A stretch of 62,857 nt of DNA from CAYSYY01 sp964576115 [NCBI: uncultured Gemmatimonadota bacterium] (GCA_964576115.1 CAZNUA010000018.1:1-62857), one strand, 5' to 3'; positions 23,921 through 32,245 are shown, counted from the first letter of the stretch. Translations and numbers: made by a program. The notes: generated from the letters alone by a model not told the origin.

Positions 23921-25807
23921 TCAGGCCGGCCGGGTCAGCCAGACGACCTGGTAGGGGGCCAGGGTGAGCCGCAGTTCGCCGGCCGTGTCCGGGATCCTCA
24001 GGTCGGAGAGGGCATCCGACCAGGGCCCTGAACCTCCGTCGGCTGTTGCCGATGATAGGCTGATCTCGACCTCCCGGTCGGTGACGTTGATGAGGGAGAG
24101 GAGGTGGCTCGAGCCGTCGGGTGAGGTGCGCCGAACGGTAAAGACGGCGGGATCGGTCGGCACGATCCGCTGGGAGCCGTTGGGGTGCAGGGCGCGCAAC
24201 CCGATCCTCTTTTCGATCAGTCGGGCAAAGGCGGTCACGATGGCATGGGTGGTCGAGGTGCGGTCGAGGCACTTCTGCAACAGTGCCGCGGCATCGATCG
24301 TGCGGCGGTTGATGCTCCGGGCGCTGCCGTCGGTCAGAACCGCGTCGAGATCGTTCTTCGAGCCGAAGAGACTGGGTAGATAGATACCCGGCACCCCGGC
24401 CAGAACCAGCCCGACGGCCCGACTGGCGACATAGCGCCGGACGGTGAGCGCGTCACCCTCGGGAGCGTCGACCGGTTTCAGGGCGCTGAACCAGGTGATG
24501 TTCATCTCATACGGGAGCAGGTTCCCCTCGCCGTCGTGCCGGTTGGTGATGAATCCGCCGCGGTGCAGGATCTGATCGATCATCCACTCGGTCTCTTCGC
24601 ACGGCAGGATGTCGCGGACCGGCAGCAGCGGGATGCCGTCATGGGAATCGAGGATGTTGAAGAAACAGGTCCGATTCGAGGGTGTCTCGAGTCCGCGGGC
24701 CCAGGCGGTCAGAGCCCGGCAGTCTCCTCTGAGGAAGGAGTAGAGTACCAGCGGCGGCAGGGCGAAGTTGTAGACCATCTGGGCCTCGTCGGTGCCGTCA
24801 CCGAAATAAGAGATGTTCTCGGTGTGGGGAATGTTCGATTCCGTGACCAGGGCGACCCGGGGAGCGACGGCATCCAGAACGGCCCGGAAGAGCCGGACCA
24901 GGGCGTGGGTCTGCTCCAGAAAGGCGCAGGAGGTGCCCAGTTCCCACCACAGGTAGGTCACGGCATCGATACGGATGATATCGGCTCCCCGGCGCACATA
25001 GGTGAGCAGCACCTCGATGATCTTCAGCAGAACCTGTTCGTTATGGAAGTTCAGGTCGATTTGATCGGGACTGAAGGTCGTCCAGACCCATTTCTCCCCC
25101 GAAAGGGAGGGGTAGGCTGTCAGCAGATCGCTGGCGCGCGGGCGCAGGATGAGCCGGCGGTGATCCTCGCCCAGAGCGGTCCGGGTCGAGAATCGGATGA
25201 AGAAATCCCGATAGTCGGGATTGTCGGCCAGGAATTCGCTGAACCAGCGACTCTTTGCCGAAATGTGATTGAAGACGCCGTCGAACATGAGCCGGTAGCC
25301 GGCCGCGAGTTCGTCGATGTCGTCCCAGGTCCCCAGTTCGGGATCGACCTGCTCGAAGTCGATGATCGAGAAGCCTCGGTCCGAAGAGGAGGGAAAGAAA
25401 GGCAGAATGTGAACCGTGTTCACGGCGCCCTTCAGAAAGGTCTTGAGGAAGCGGGCCAGGGATCGCAGGGGGGGGCTCCCCGCACTTGCCACGAGATCGC
25501 CGTAGGTGATGAGGATGATGTCCTGCTCGGTGAATCTGTCGGTGGGATCGACCCGGCTGTCACCGGCGATGATCTCGTCGGTCCGGAAGGCGTGGAAGAC
25601 CTGCAGAAGGCGTTCGAGTTCCGCCGCGCAGGCCGCGGATCGTTCCCGGCCGTAAAGGAAATCGAGTTCCCGCCTGAGAGACGCCCGCTGATCGGAGGCC
25701 AGGGATAGCGGCGCACGGGTGAAATCGGGTTCGGGCAGATATCTGCGGGTCACTTCAGGAGGTGCGAACGCATCCCCCCTGAAGACCGTCTCGCCGGGAT
25801 GATCCAT
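23921..25807 (-). CDS. GH13 subfamily 18 glycoside phosphorylase
   Basis: A 628-residue GH13 enzyme of the sucrose phosphorylase / glucosylglycerate phosphorylase group. It has the nucleophile Asp281 in IIRIDAVTYLWWELGTSC, the acid/base Glu323 in LVTESNIPH, and the transition-state Asp390 in LDSHDGIP, with region I at FDGVFNHIS (175-183). These enzymes cleave an alpha-glucoside with phosphate to give alpha-glucose-1-phosphate. There is no signal peptide, so it is cytoplasmic. The WWELGTSC stretch leans towards the glucosylglycerate/glucosylglycerol side rather than sucrose, but specificity cannot be fixed from sequence. ATG at 25807 is preceded by GGGAGGAGG. Confidence 0.87.
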   Translation of the reverse strand: MDHPGETVFRGDAFAPPEVTRRYLPEPDFTRAPLSLASDQRASLRRELDFLYGRERSAACAAELERLLQVFHAFRTDEIIAGDSRVDPTDRFTEQDIILITYGDLVASAGSPPLRSLARFLKTFLKGAVNTVHILPFFPSSSDRGFSIIDFEQVDPELGTWDDIDELAAGYRLMFDGVFNHISAKSRWFSEFLADNPDYRDFFIRFSTRTALGEDHRRLILRPRASDLLTAYPSLSGEKWVWTTFSPDQIDLNFHNEQVLLKIIEVLLTYVRRGADIIRIDAVTYLWWELGTSCAFLEQTHALVRLFRAVLDAVAPRVALVTESNIPHTENISYFGDGTDEAQMVYNFALPPLVLYSFLRGDCRALTAWARGLETPSNRTCFFNILDSHDGIPLLPVRDILPCEETEWMIDQILHRGGFITNRHDGEGNLLPYEMNITWFSALKPVDAPEGDALTVRRYVASRAVGLVLAGVPGIYLPSLFGSKNDLDAVLTDGSARSINRRTIDAAALLQKCLDRTSTTHAIVTAFARLIEKRIGLRALHPNGSQRIVPTDPAVFTVRRTSPDGSSHLLSLINVTDREVEISLSSATADGGSGPWSDALSDLRIPDTAGELRLTLAPYQVVWLTRPA

Positions 25808-25891
25808 TCCCTCCTCCCGTGGGCGCAGGGGTCTGTTCGGTCGAGAAGGATACAGGCCGGATCCCCGGTGGTTCAATCGCCGGTCGGGACA

Positions 25892-27154
25892 CTATTCTAA
25901 CAGCGGCGCTCCCACGATCGCCTCGGCGATCTCGGGATCCAGACCGGTCGCGAAGGCCACCCGGTTTCCCTGGCAGCGAAGAACGTGCTCCGGACCGTGC
26001 AGTTTTTCCAGGATCGGTTCGAACATGGCCGCGAATTCCGCTGCATCCCCGGCACTGTCCCAGTAACTGATGCCGACGATGGTGATGGCGTCGGCGGCAT
26101 TGGTGAAAGCGGTGAATCGGCAGCCGTCCCAACCCTCGGCCGCCTGTGCGGACTCGGCCGGCGGAGTGCCGTGAATCTCGCCCAGCGCTCTCAGGTCGTA
26201 CTCGCCCAGGCTGTTGCTGCAGTAGGCTTCCCACCCGGCCGGCATCCGGCCGGCGATTCCAGCCAGATCGATCTCCTCGGGCACATCCCCCGCCAGATAT
26301 TTCTCCACGTGCAGGGTCTGCTCTTCGGAAACCGGCATGCAGTAGAGCAGGTCGGCCAGTGGTTCCTCGGGGCGGGCCTCATACACCCCCTGTACGAAAG
26401 TCGATCCGACGACATAGGGTTCGAAGAGGAAATCGACCACGAGGCGGGGCGGTGCGTTCCGGTTCTCCCGCCTCAGATCCCCGGCACTCCGGATGAAGTT
26501 GGCCCGCATGAAAGCACCCACGTCGGGGAGCGCGGCCAGGGGTATCCACTGGGCGACCGAGAGCATGACCATGCAGGCCATCCCCTCGAGGACCGACCGG
26601 TGGGCGAAACTTCGATCAAGATTCTCGAGATCCTCCAGGAACAGGGCCTCCATATCCACCACCCGGTCCTGCAGGGCGTGGGTGAGTTCGTGGGCGATCA
26701 CCATGCGTCGGAGATACAGCTGCTTCATCGCCGCCGGGGTGTCGAGCAGGGTGATGTAGATCTTTTTCTGGGTTTCATAGCCCGCTCCCGCCTGATCGGC
26801 CAGGAAGGTGAGGAATCCCTCCTGCAGACCGTACCCGCGCGGCACCATCCCCAGTTCGCCGAGAGCCCGGCCCAACCGGTTCCACTCGTCGCCGGGGAAG
26901 CTGTCCTGACCGGTACTGTCCACGTGGGCCCGCAGTTCGGCCCGGGTCCACACTTCGATCGGGACCGGCGGGCCGGTTTCGAATCCGGTCAGCTCGCAGA
27001 CGCGCGGCATGATAGTGGACGCCTGAGAAGAAACGATCTCGTATTCCCGGCCGCGAGCGGGGTCGGAGGGATACTGAGCCTCGACCGGCAGCGAGGTCGC
27101 AATGATGAACGCGAACGCTAATGTGAAGACTGAAATCTGACGGCGTCTGGTCAT
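25892..27154 (-). CDS. Secreted HExxH zinc metalloprotease-like protein
   Basis: A 420-residue protein with a signal peptide (hydrophobic 8-25, PVEAQ cleavage region). The active-site motif IAHELTHALQD gives His155-Glu156-His159, and Glu190 in RSVLEGMA is the likely third zinc ligand, a gluzincin arrangement. No named peptidase family is recognised with confidence. Start 27154 has GGAG six bases upstream; the ATG at 27166 is an alternative. It follows permease E by 17 bases on the same strand and is therefore probably the third gene of the padR-E operon, linking periplasmic proteolysis to that permease. Confidence 0.8.
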   Translation of the reverse strand: MTRRRQISVFTLAFAFIIATSLPVEAQYPSDPARGREYEIVSSQASTIMPRVCELTGFETGPPVPIEVWTRAELRAHVDSTGQDSFPGDEWNRLGRALGELGMVPRGYGLQEGFLTFLADQAGAGYETQKKIYITLLDTPAAMKQLYLRRMVIAHELTHALQDRVVDMEALFLEDLENLDRSFAHRSVLEGMACMVMLSVAQWIPLAALPDVGAFMRANFIRSAGDLRRENRNAPPRLVVDFLFEPYVVGSTFVQGVYEARPEEPLADLLYCMPVSEEQTLHVEKYLAGDVPEEIDLAGIAGRMPAGWEAYCSNSLGEYDLRALGEIHGTPPAESAQAAEGWDGCRFTAFTNAADAITIVGISYWDSAGDAAEFAAMFEPILEKLHGPEHVLRCQGNRVAFATGLDPEIAEAIVGAPLLE

Positions 27155-27171
27155 TGTAGGCTCCATTTTTC

Positions 27172-29910
27172 TTATTCGTCTCGCAGCAGAGCCACCGGAT
27201 CGGCTGCGGCGGCCCGCCGGGCCGGCCCCCAGGTCGCCGCCACTCCAACCCCGAGAAAGATGACGGTGATGAACAGATAGGTCGCCGGATCCGAAGGCCG
27301 GACACCGATCAGCAGGGAGGCCAGAGCGCCTCCCAGCGCGAAAGCCGTCACCAGCCCGACCGCCAGTCCGATGACGACCAGCCTCAGCCCCTCGCGCATG
27401 ACTGTGCCCAGTACGTCGCGGTGTTCGGCTCCCAGGGCGATCCTCACCCCGACCTCGTGCATGCGCCGGGCGACATCGAAAGACACGGTCCCGTAGAGCC
27501 CGATCAGGCCGAGCAGGAGCGCCAGCAGCCCGAGACCGCCGAGCAGGGTGGCCAGCAGACGGGGGACGAAGAGCATGATCTCGAGGTGCTCGTGGATAGT
27601 TTTGGCTTCAAAGACCGGGATGTCGGGATCCACGGCCCGGGCCTCTTCATAGACCAGCGGCAGGAGGGGAGCCGGGGGGCCCGAGGTGCGGGCCACGATG
27701 CTCATGCGGCTCGAGAAACTCTGCTCGAAGGGCAGGTAGATGAAACCGCGCGGTCTTTCTCCCAGGGTGCGGTACTTGCCGTTGCGGGCCACACCGACCA
27801 CTTCCCAGACGGTCTCGCCGGTAAAGCCGACCCGCAACCGGCGGCCGATCGGATTAGCGTCGGCCCACAGCCGCCGGGCCAGGGTCTCGTTGATGACGGC
27901 CACCGGGCGGGCGCCCTCGGTATCTCCGGCTTCGAAACTCCGTCCGCTCAGCAGGGGGATGCCCATGGTCGTGAAGTAGTTGACGCCGATCCGGGCGACA
28001 TCGGCCTCGGCTGCCGCTCCGTCCTCTTCTTCACGATCGGCATCGCTGATGTGCGAGTTGGCGATCCCCGCTCCCAGCGGCAGGGAGGTGATCAGAGCGG
28101 CTTCTTCGACGCCCGGCAGGGCGGCGATGCGCTCCCGCATCTGGTGAAAGTAGCGCCGGATCGTTTCGGGTTCGGAGTGCTTCACGGCCGATTCGAAGAG
28201 GACCGTGAAACCCTGTGTGGTCGCGAAGCCGGGATCGGTGCTGCCGGCGCTGGCCAGGCTGCGCAGAAAAAGACCGGTGCAGATCAGCAACAGGGTCGAC
28301 ACAGCCACCTGACCGACGACCAGGATCCGGCGCAGGTGGAAACGCTGCCGTCCGCCCCGGAAACTGTCACGGCTTTTGAGCGAGGCGACCAGATCGGTCC
28401 GGATCGACTGGGCCGCCGGCAACAGTCCGAAGACGATTCCGGTTACGACGGCGACTGCGCCGGTGAAGAGAACCACACCCGCATTTAGCCCCAGGTCGAG
28501 GTTGATCGGAATGGGCAGAGGAGGCTGGAAGGTCATCAGGGCTCGCTGCAGAACCCAGGCGACCGCCAGACCCGCCGCCCCGCCGGCCAGGGCCAGCAGG
28601 AGGCTTTCGGCCAGCAGCTGGCGCACCAGGCGCCACCGGCTCGATCCCAGAGCCAGTCGGACGGCGATCTCGCGCCGTCGGGCGGTGGCACGGGCCAGAA
28701 GCATACCGGCCAGGTTGGTACAGGCGATCAGCAGGGCCAGGCCGACCATGACCATCAGGAACTGCAGGAACAGGCGCACCGGGGTGTCGATCAGACCGTG
28801 GACGCCGATATCCTCGACGGCCACGACGGTGAAATGATAGTCACCGGAATGCAGTTCGTGGATTGCAGCCTCGGCGGCCTGGATCACCGCTGAGGCTTCG
28901 GCCTGCCCGACGCCGGGGCGCCGCCGTCCCTTGACACTGAAGAGGAACTGTGTTTCCCGATTCATCAGGTCGGCCAGACCGCCCCCGATCATGGGGTCGT
29001 GGGTGATCGGAACCCAGATCTCCGACGTCATCGGGAGCATGCCGGTGAATTGCGCAGGGGCCACCCCGACGATCCTGTATTCCACCCCGTTCAGGCGAAA
29101 TGATTGCCCGAGAACGTCCCGGTCGCCGCCATAGCGTTCCTGCCAGGTCTGATGACCCAGCACGATCGTCGGTTCGGCTCCGGGCTCATCGTCGGCCCCG
29201 TCGATGAAGAAACGGCCGAGAGCGGGAACGATACCGAAGGCCGAGAAGTAGTTGGCTGTCACCGCTTCCCCGAAGACGTACTCGCTGTGGCCATCGGACT
29301 CGTGCACCCCGATCGAGATATCGTACGTGATGAGATCGCTGAAGACATCTTCGGTGAGCCGGCGCAGATCGAGATAGTCGGGATAGGAAAAGGGACCATA
29401 GGTGAAGTCGTCTCCCGACCAGTAGATCTCCATCAGTTCCTCGGGAGCCTCGACCGGCAGAGAGCGCAGGAAGATCGATTCGAAGAGACTGAAGATGGCC
29501 GAGTTGACCCCGATCCCCAGTGCCAGCGAGACCACCGCCACGAAGACGAAGCCGGGAGAGCGCCGGAAAGAGCGCAGGCTGTAGCCGATATCGCGGCCCA
29601 GGTCGGCCAGGGCCGCGGCGACACCACCCCGTCTCTTCAGGACGGTTTCTCCGGCGTCGAACCACTGCCCGGCTAGTTTTTCCCGTTGTCCGTGCTCGAG
29701 TATGTCGAGATGCTCCGCGAGGTCGTTCCACTCCCCCAGGCGGGTCAGGGCCTCTCGCTCGGCCTCGGCTTCGGTGAGTCCACGGGCGCGGGCCTCGATC
29801 CAGCTCTCTTCGAGCTGGTTGGCGATCTCGGCGGTGATCTCTTCACGCCGGTCGTGTGTGAGGGCCTCGAGCGGCAGGTTCCGTCTGATGAGTTCGGTCC
29901 AGTCAGGCAT
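27172..29910 (-). CDS. ADOP-family FtsX/MacB-like permease (E)
   Basis: A 912-residue duplicated FtsX permease. Its prefix domain is longer and more diverged than in A-D (REEITAEIANQLEESWIEARA and a second charged segment to about residue 95). The first helix is VAVVSLALGIGVNSAIFSLFE with RSLPVEAPEELMEIYWSGDD. The central cluster contains GLALLIACTNLAGMLLARATARRREIAVR. The second unit has GLIGLYGTVSFDVARRMHEVGVRIALGAEHR, and the end is AAADPVALLRDE. The start overlaps the padR-E stop by 8 bases. It is closest to permease D, judged by the shared LLICTGLFLRSL and CTNLA segments. Confidence 0.87.
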   Translation of the reverse strand: MPDWTELIRRNLPLEALTHDRREEITAEIANQLEESWIEARARGLTEAEAEREALTRLGEWNDLAEHLDILEHGQREKLAGQWFDAGETVLKRRGGVAAALADLGRDIGYSLRSFRRSPGFVFVAVVSLALGIGVNSAIFSLFESIFLRSLPVEAPEELMEIYWSGDDFTYGPFSYPDYLDLRRLTEDVFSDLITYDISIGVHESDGHSEYVFGEAVTANYFSAFGIVPALGRFFIDGADDEPGAEPTIVLGHQTWQERYGGDRDVLGQSFRLNGVEYRIVGVAPAQFTGMLPMTSEIWVPITHDPMIGGGLADLMNRETQFLFSVKGRRRPGVGQAEASAVIQAAEAAIHELHSGDYHFTVVAVEDIGVHGLIDTPVRLFLQFLMVMVGLALLIACTNLAGMLLARATARRREIAVRLALGSSRWRLVRQLLAESLLLALAGGAAGLAVAWVLQRALMTFQPPLPIPINLDLGLNAGVVLFTGAVAVVTGIVFGLLPAAQSIRTDLVASLKSRDSFRGGRQRFHLRRILVVGQVAVSTLLLICTGLFLRSLASAGSTDPGFATTQGFTVLFESAVKHSEPETIRRYFHQMRERIAALPGVEEAALITSLPLGAGIANSHISDADREEEDGAAAEADVARIGVNYFTTMGIPLLSGRSFEAGDTEGARPVAVINETLARRLWADANPIGRRLRVGFTGETVWEVVGVARNGKYRTLGERPRGFIYLPFEQSFSSRMSIVARTSGPPAPLLPLVYEEARAVDPDIPVFEAKTIHEHLEIMLFVPRLLATLLGGLGLLALLLGLIGLYGTVSFDVARRMHEVGVRIALGAEHRDVLGTVMREGLRLVVIGLAVGLVTAFALGGALASLLIGVRPSDPATYLFITVIFLGVGVAATWGPARRAAAADPVALLRDE

Positions 29911-30235
29911 GGTCGAATCCGATGACGTCGTTGACCGCCAGGCTGAACTCGGCCCACTCCCGGCGCTGCTCGACCAGGGCCTGCTCGCCCCGGGGAGTGA
30001 GGTGGTAATAGCGCCGGCGGCGCTGGCCGGGCTTTTCGACCCAGCGGCCGCTGATCCACCCGCGTTGCTGCATGCGCACCAGAATCGGATACAGGGACGA
30101 GATATGGAACTGGATGCGGCCCTCGCTGCGCAGTTCGATCAGCTTCCCGATCTCGTACCCGTGGCGCGATTCCTCCTGCAGCATGGTCAGGATCAACAGT
30201 TCGGCGCTGCCCTTCTTGAGTGCTTCTCCTCCCAC
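29903..30235 (-). CDS. PadR-family transcriptional regulator (E)
   Basis: A PadR winged-helix protein: KKGSAELLILTMLQEESRHGYEIGKLI, IQFHISSLYPILVRMQQRGWISGRW, RRRRYYHLTPRGEQAL. The GTG at 30235 is chosen because it has GAGGAG six bases upstream and gives 110 residues, typical for the family. The in-frame ATG at 30262 would lie inside the promoter/operator dyad and lacks a ribosome site, though it would add only nine residues. It overlaps permease E by 8 bases and heads a padR-permease-protease operon. Confidence 0.9.
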   Translation of the reverse strand: MGGEALKKGSAELLILTMLQEESRHGYEIGKLIELRSEGRIQFHISSLYPILVRMQQRGWISGRWVEKPGQRRRRYYHLTPRGEQALVEQRREWAEFSLAVNDVIGFDHA

Positions 30236-30260
30236 GGGAATCTCCTCGTTTATGGCTCCC

Positions 30261-30277
30261 ATATGTATCGATCATAT
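30261..30277 (-). promoter_or_regulatory. padR-E dyad and -10 element
   Basis: The dyad ATATG-N7-CATAT (30261-30277) surrounds a good -10, TATGAT on the minus strand (30271-30276). No convincing -35 is visible at 16-18 bases. The dyad is in the position of an autorepression site and differs in sequence from the operators of the other three padR genes. Confidence 0.5.
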
Positions 30278-30376
30278 ATACGCAGGTCCCGATCCGGAGT
30301 TGCAGCGGATGACGTAAACCGCTCATCATCATCCAGCGTCATCTCCGGGGAGGGGGATCGGTTAAGGGGTACCGTT

Positions 30377-30937
30377 ATGAACCTGCTGAAAGCGGACAGC
30401 GGGATGGTGATAATCTGCACCCTGCTCGCTCTGTCCGTGCTCACTGCCCCGGTCCGGGCTCAACCCGATATCGCCGGCGAATACGATTTCTCGGGTCATG
30501 CCGGCGTCACCTTTACCAGCTGGGCCGGCCAGGGTGAGTTCTACGGCTTCATCATACCGGTGGGTAAACTCGACGCCTCCAAGGTCGATTTTCATTCCGC
30601 TACCGCCGAAGGTGTCATGGGGGCCGAATTCCTGGGCTATTCCCGCGAGCGTCTGATCGGAGTACATGCCGGAATCTCGCGTTATCTGGGGTACACAGAC
30701 CTGGTGGCCTCGCTCGGTGCCGGCCTGTGCTGGGGGCGCCGCTTCCGGCTCTACTGCGACGAGGACGGTATGTACAGCGGGCGCGATTTCTACGTCCGTG
30801 ATCGAGCCCGCACCCGGTTTATGCTCGATCTCGAGGCGTCTCTGGCCTGGCGCGGCGATGATTTCATTGCCGGAATCGGCGTGCGGTTGGCAACCCGCTC
30901 GATCTTTGTCCGGATCGGCTTCCCTGCCGCATGGTAG
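30377..30937 (+). CDS. Secreted protein of unknown function
   Basis: A 186-residue protein with a signal peptide (GMVIICTLLALSVLTAPVRAQ). The mature part is rich in Gly, aromatic and alternating hydrophobic residues (GVTFTSWAGQGEFYGFIIPVG, GVHAGISRYLGYTDLVASLGAGL) and ends SIFVRIGFPAAW. The terminal aromatic residue and strand-like pattern suggest a small outer-membrane beta-barrel. I do not recognise a family. AAGGGG lies eight bases before the ATG at 30377. It is divergent from padR-E and ends at a large hairpin. Confidence 0.7.
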   Translation: MNLLKADSGMVIICTLLALSVLTAPVRAQPDIAGEYDFSGHAGVTFTSWAGQGEFYGFIIPVGKLDASKVDFHSATAEGVMGAEFLGYSRERLIGVHAGISRYLGYTDLVASLGAGLCWGRRFRLYCDEDGMYSGRDFYVRDRARTRFMLDLEASLAWRGDDFIAGIGVRLATRSIFVRIGFPAAW

Positions 30938-30980
30938 GGCGCCCGCACGCGGTTTGACCGCTACTGACGTGCGGGCGCCC
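30937..30980. terminator. Long GC hairpin between convergent genes
   Basis: A perfect 13-base stem, GGGCGCCCGCACG (30937-30949) and CGTGCGGGCGCCC (30968-30980), with an 18-base loop. It starts at the last base of the stop codon of the secreted protein. No T-tract follows, so it is not a classic intrinsic terminator; it may act as a 3' end stabiliser or a terminator of unusual type for the two converging transcripts. Confidence 0.55.
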
Positions 30981-31033
30981 CGGGGGGGAATCGGTCGTCG
31001 CTCGTGAATCGAGCCGGCCACCCGAGGAAGGGC

Positions 31034-31402
31034 TCATTCGGGGAGCTGGTCGAATACCTCCTGCAGCTGTTCGCGGTAGTGGCGAAAAGCCTCTCGCCCG
31101 GATCGGGTCAGGGAAATCATGGTCGTGGCGCGCTTGCCGACGAAGGTCTTCTCGATTTCCACGTACCCGGCCTCTTCGAGCACGCTCAGGTGACTGGAGA
31201 GATTTCCCCAGGTCAGGTCGGTCAGATTCATCAGGAAGATGAAGTCGGCACTCTCCAGCGTGTAGAGGGTTGTGACGATCATGAGCCGGGCCGGGGAGTG
31301 CACGATCCTGTCCAGATCGGCCAGGGGGTGACGCCCGGGCGCTTCGGTCGAAGTTGGGCCCGGATTGTGCTCCTCCCCGGAGCCGTTCCCGTTGCGGGTC
31401 AT
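31034..31402 (-). CDS. Winged-helix transcriptional regulator (HTH_34 type), second cassette
   Basis: A 122-residue protein: about 25 polar residues, then LDRIVHSPARLMIVTTLYTLESADFIFLMNLTDLTWGNLSSHLSVLEEAGYVEIEKTFVGKRATTMISLTRSGREAF, the same winged-helix type as 12345-12680 and without metal ligands. Its ATG overlaps the stop of the membrane-protein gene (ATGA). It is expected to bind the TACTTTG dyad at 32136-32154 and autoregulate the pair. Confidence 0.87.
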   Translation of the reverse strand: MTRNGNGSGEEHNPGPTSTEAPGRHPLADLDRIVHSPARLMIVTTLYTLESADFIFLMNLTDLTWGNLSSHLSVLEEAGYVEIEKTFVGKRATTMISLTRSGREAFRHYREQLQEVFDQLPE

Positions 31403-32046
31403 ACCCCGTTTTCCCGGTTGTGGATCGCCGGTCGGGGATAAGCGCGCAGGAACCGCACCAGCAACACCGTCCCGATTAGAATCATGACCCCGCCGAAGAA
31501 CCCGAAAACGATCGTAAAGGCATGAGCGGTATGCTCGCGCAGCAGGACCGCCAGCGGCATCGAGAGGGCGAAGAACCAGGCATAGAGATAGGCACGGTCC
31601 CAGTCGAGGTAGTACGCGCCCAGGCTGAAAACGACCAGGCAGTTGATACTGAAGATGACGAGAGGGAGCAGGGCGGCGAACGGTGAACCACTGCCCTGAG
31701 TGAGCAGTGCGAAGACGAAGAGTATCAGGCCGAGCAGGACCGAGGCGGCCAGGACAAGTCGGGTTTTTCTGATCTTCTTTTTCCGTTCTGCGCCGAATTT
31801 CACGCGCCCCAGGCGGGGGACGGTGATGAAACGTTTGGCCATCAGGAAACCGGCTATCAGAACGACTGCCACGATGATCAGACCGACTATCGAATCGCGC
31901 ATGCCGCTGATGCCGAGTTCCTCGAGGATGGCACCTCCGCCGAGCAGAAAGAGCACGGCTCCGAGGTAGATGTCCCAGATGCCGTCCTGAAAGGTTGCCC
32001 GGAAGGCCTTCTTCTCGATGTCTGAAACTGAAAAGATGTTCACCAT
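31399..32046 (-). CDS. Membrane protein of second regulator cassette
   Basis: A 215-residue membrane protein with five or six helices: IYLGAVLFLLGGGAILEELG, VGLIIVAVVLIAGFLMA, VLAASVLLGLILFVFALL, ALLPLVIFSINCLVVFSLGAYYL, YAWFFALSMPLAVLL and FGFFGGVMILIGTVLLV. A basic cytoplasmic loop (KFGAERKKKIRKTR) lies between helices 2 and 3. Family not recognised. Start 32046 (MVNIF) is taken over an earlier in-frame ATG at 32121. It is the first gene of a two-gene operon organised like 11792-12680. Confidence 0.8.
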   Translation of the reverse strand: MVNIFSVSDIEKKAFRATFQDGIWDIYLGAVLFLLGGGAILEELGISGMRDSIVGLIIVAVVLIAGFLMAKRFITVPRLGRVKFGAERKKKIRKTRLVLAASVLLGLILFVFALLTQGSGSPFAALLPLVIFSINCLVVFSLGAYYLDWDRAYLYAWFFALSMPLAVLLREHTAHAFTIVFGFFGGVMILIGTVLLVRFLRAYPRPAIHNRENGV

Positions 32047-32135
32047 GATCGTCAGGTCCCATTTCTGTGTGCCGGTGGTCTCTGTACCACCCGGGTCTGA
32101 GGGGTGGAATTTCCAAACCACATTGATTTTCCATG

Positions 32136-32176
32136 TACTTTGCTTTCCAAAGTATATACGTCAGTTCCCCCGTCAA
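32136..32176 (-). promoter_or_regulatory. Promoter and TACTTTG dyad of second cassette
   Basis: Minus strand: -35 TTGACG (32171-32176), 16-base spacer, -10 TACTTT (32149-32154). The perfect dyad TACTTTG-CTTTC-CAAAGTA (32136-32154) includes the -10 as one arm. Binding would hide the -10, so autorepression by the winged-helix protein is likely. Confidence 0.7.
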
Positions 32177-32245
32177 GTTTCAGTTCGAATGCACAGGCCG
32201 CATTTGCATACCGGGCAGGTGAACCTTTTGGCGCCCCCGGAAGTA

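Noticed and set aside
29702-30376. Apparent 5' extension of the secreted protein at 30377
   Set aside because: The added codons are antisense to padR-E and permease E; the signal peptide begins at 30377.
31402-32176. Long minus-strand frame running through the membrane-protein gene into the winged-helix gene
   Set aside because: The upstream part is a shadow of the membrane-protein gene in another frame; the ATGA overlap at 31399-31402 gives the proper winged-helix start.
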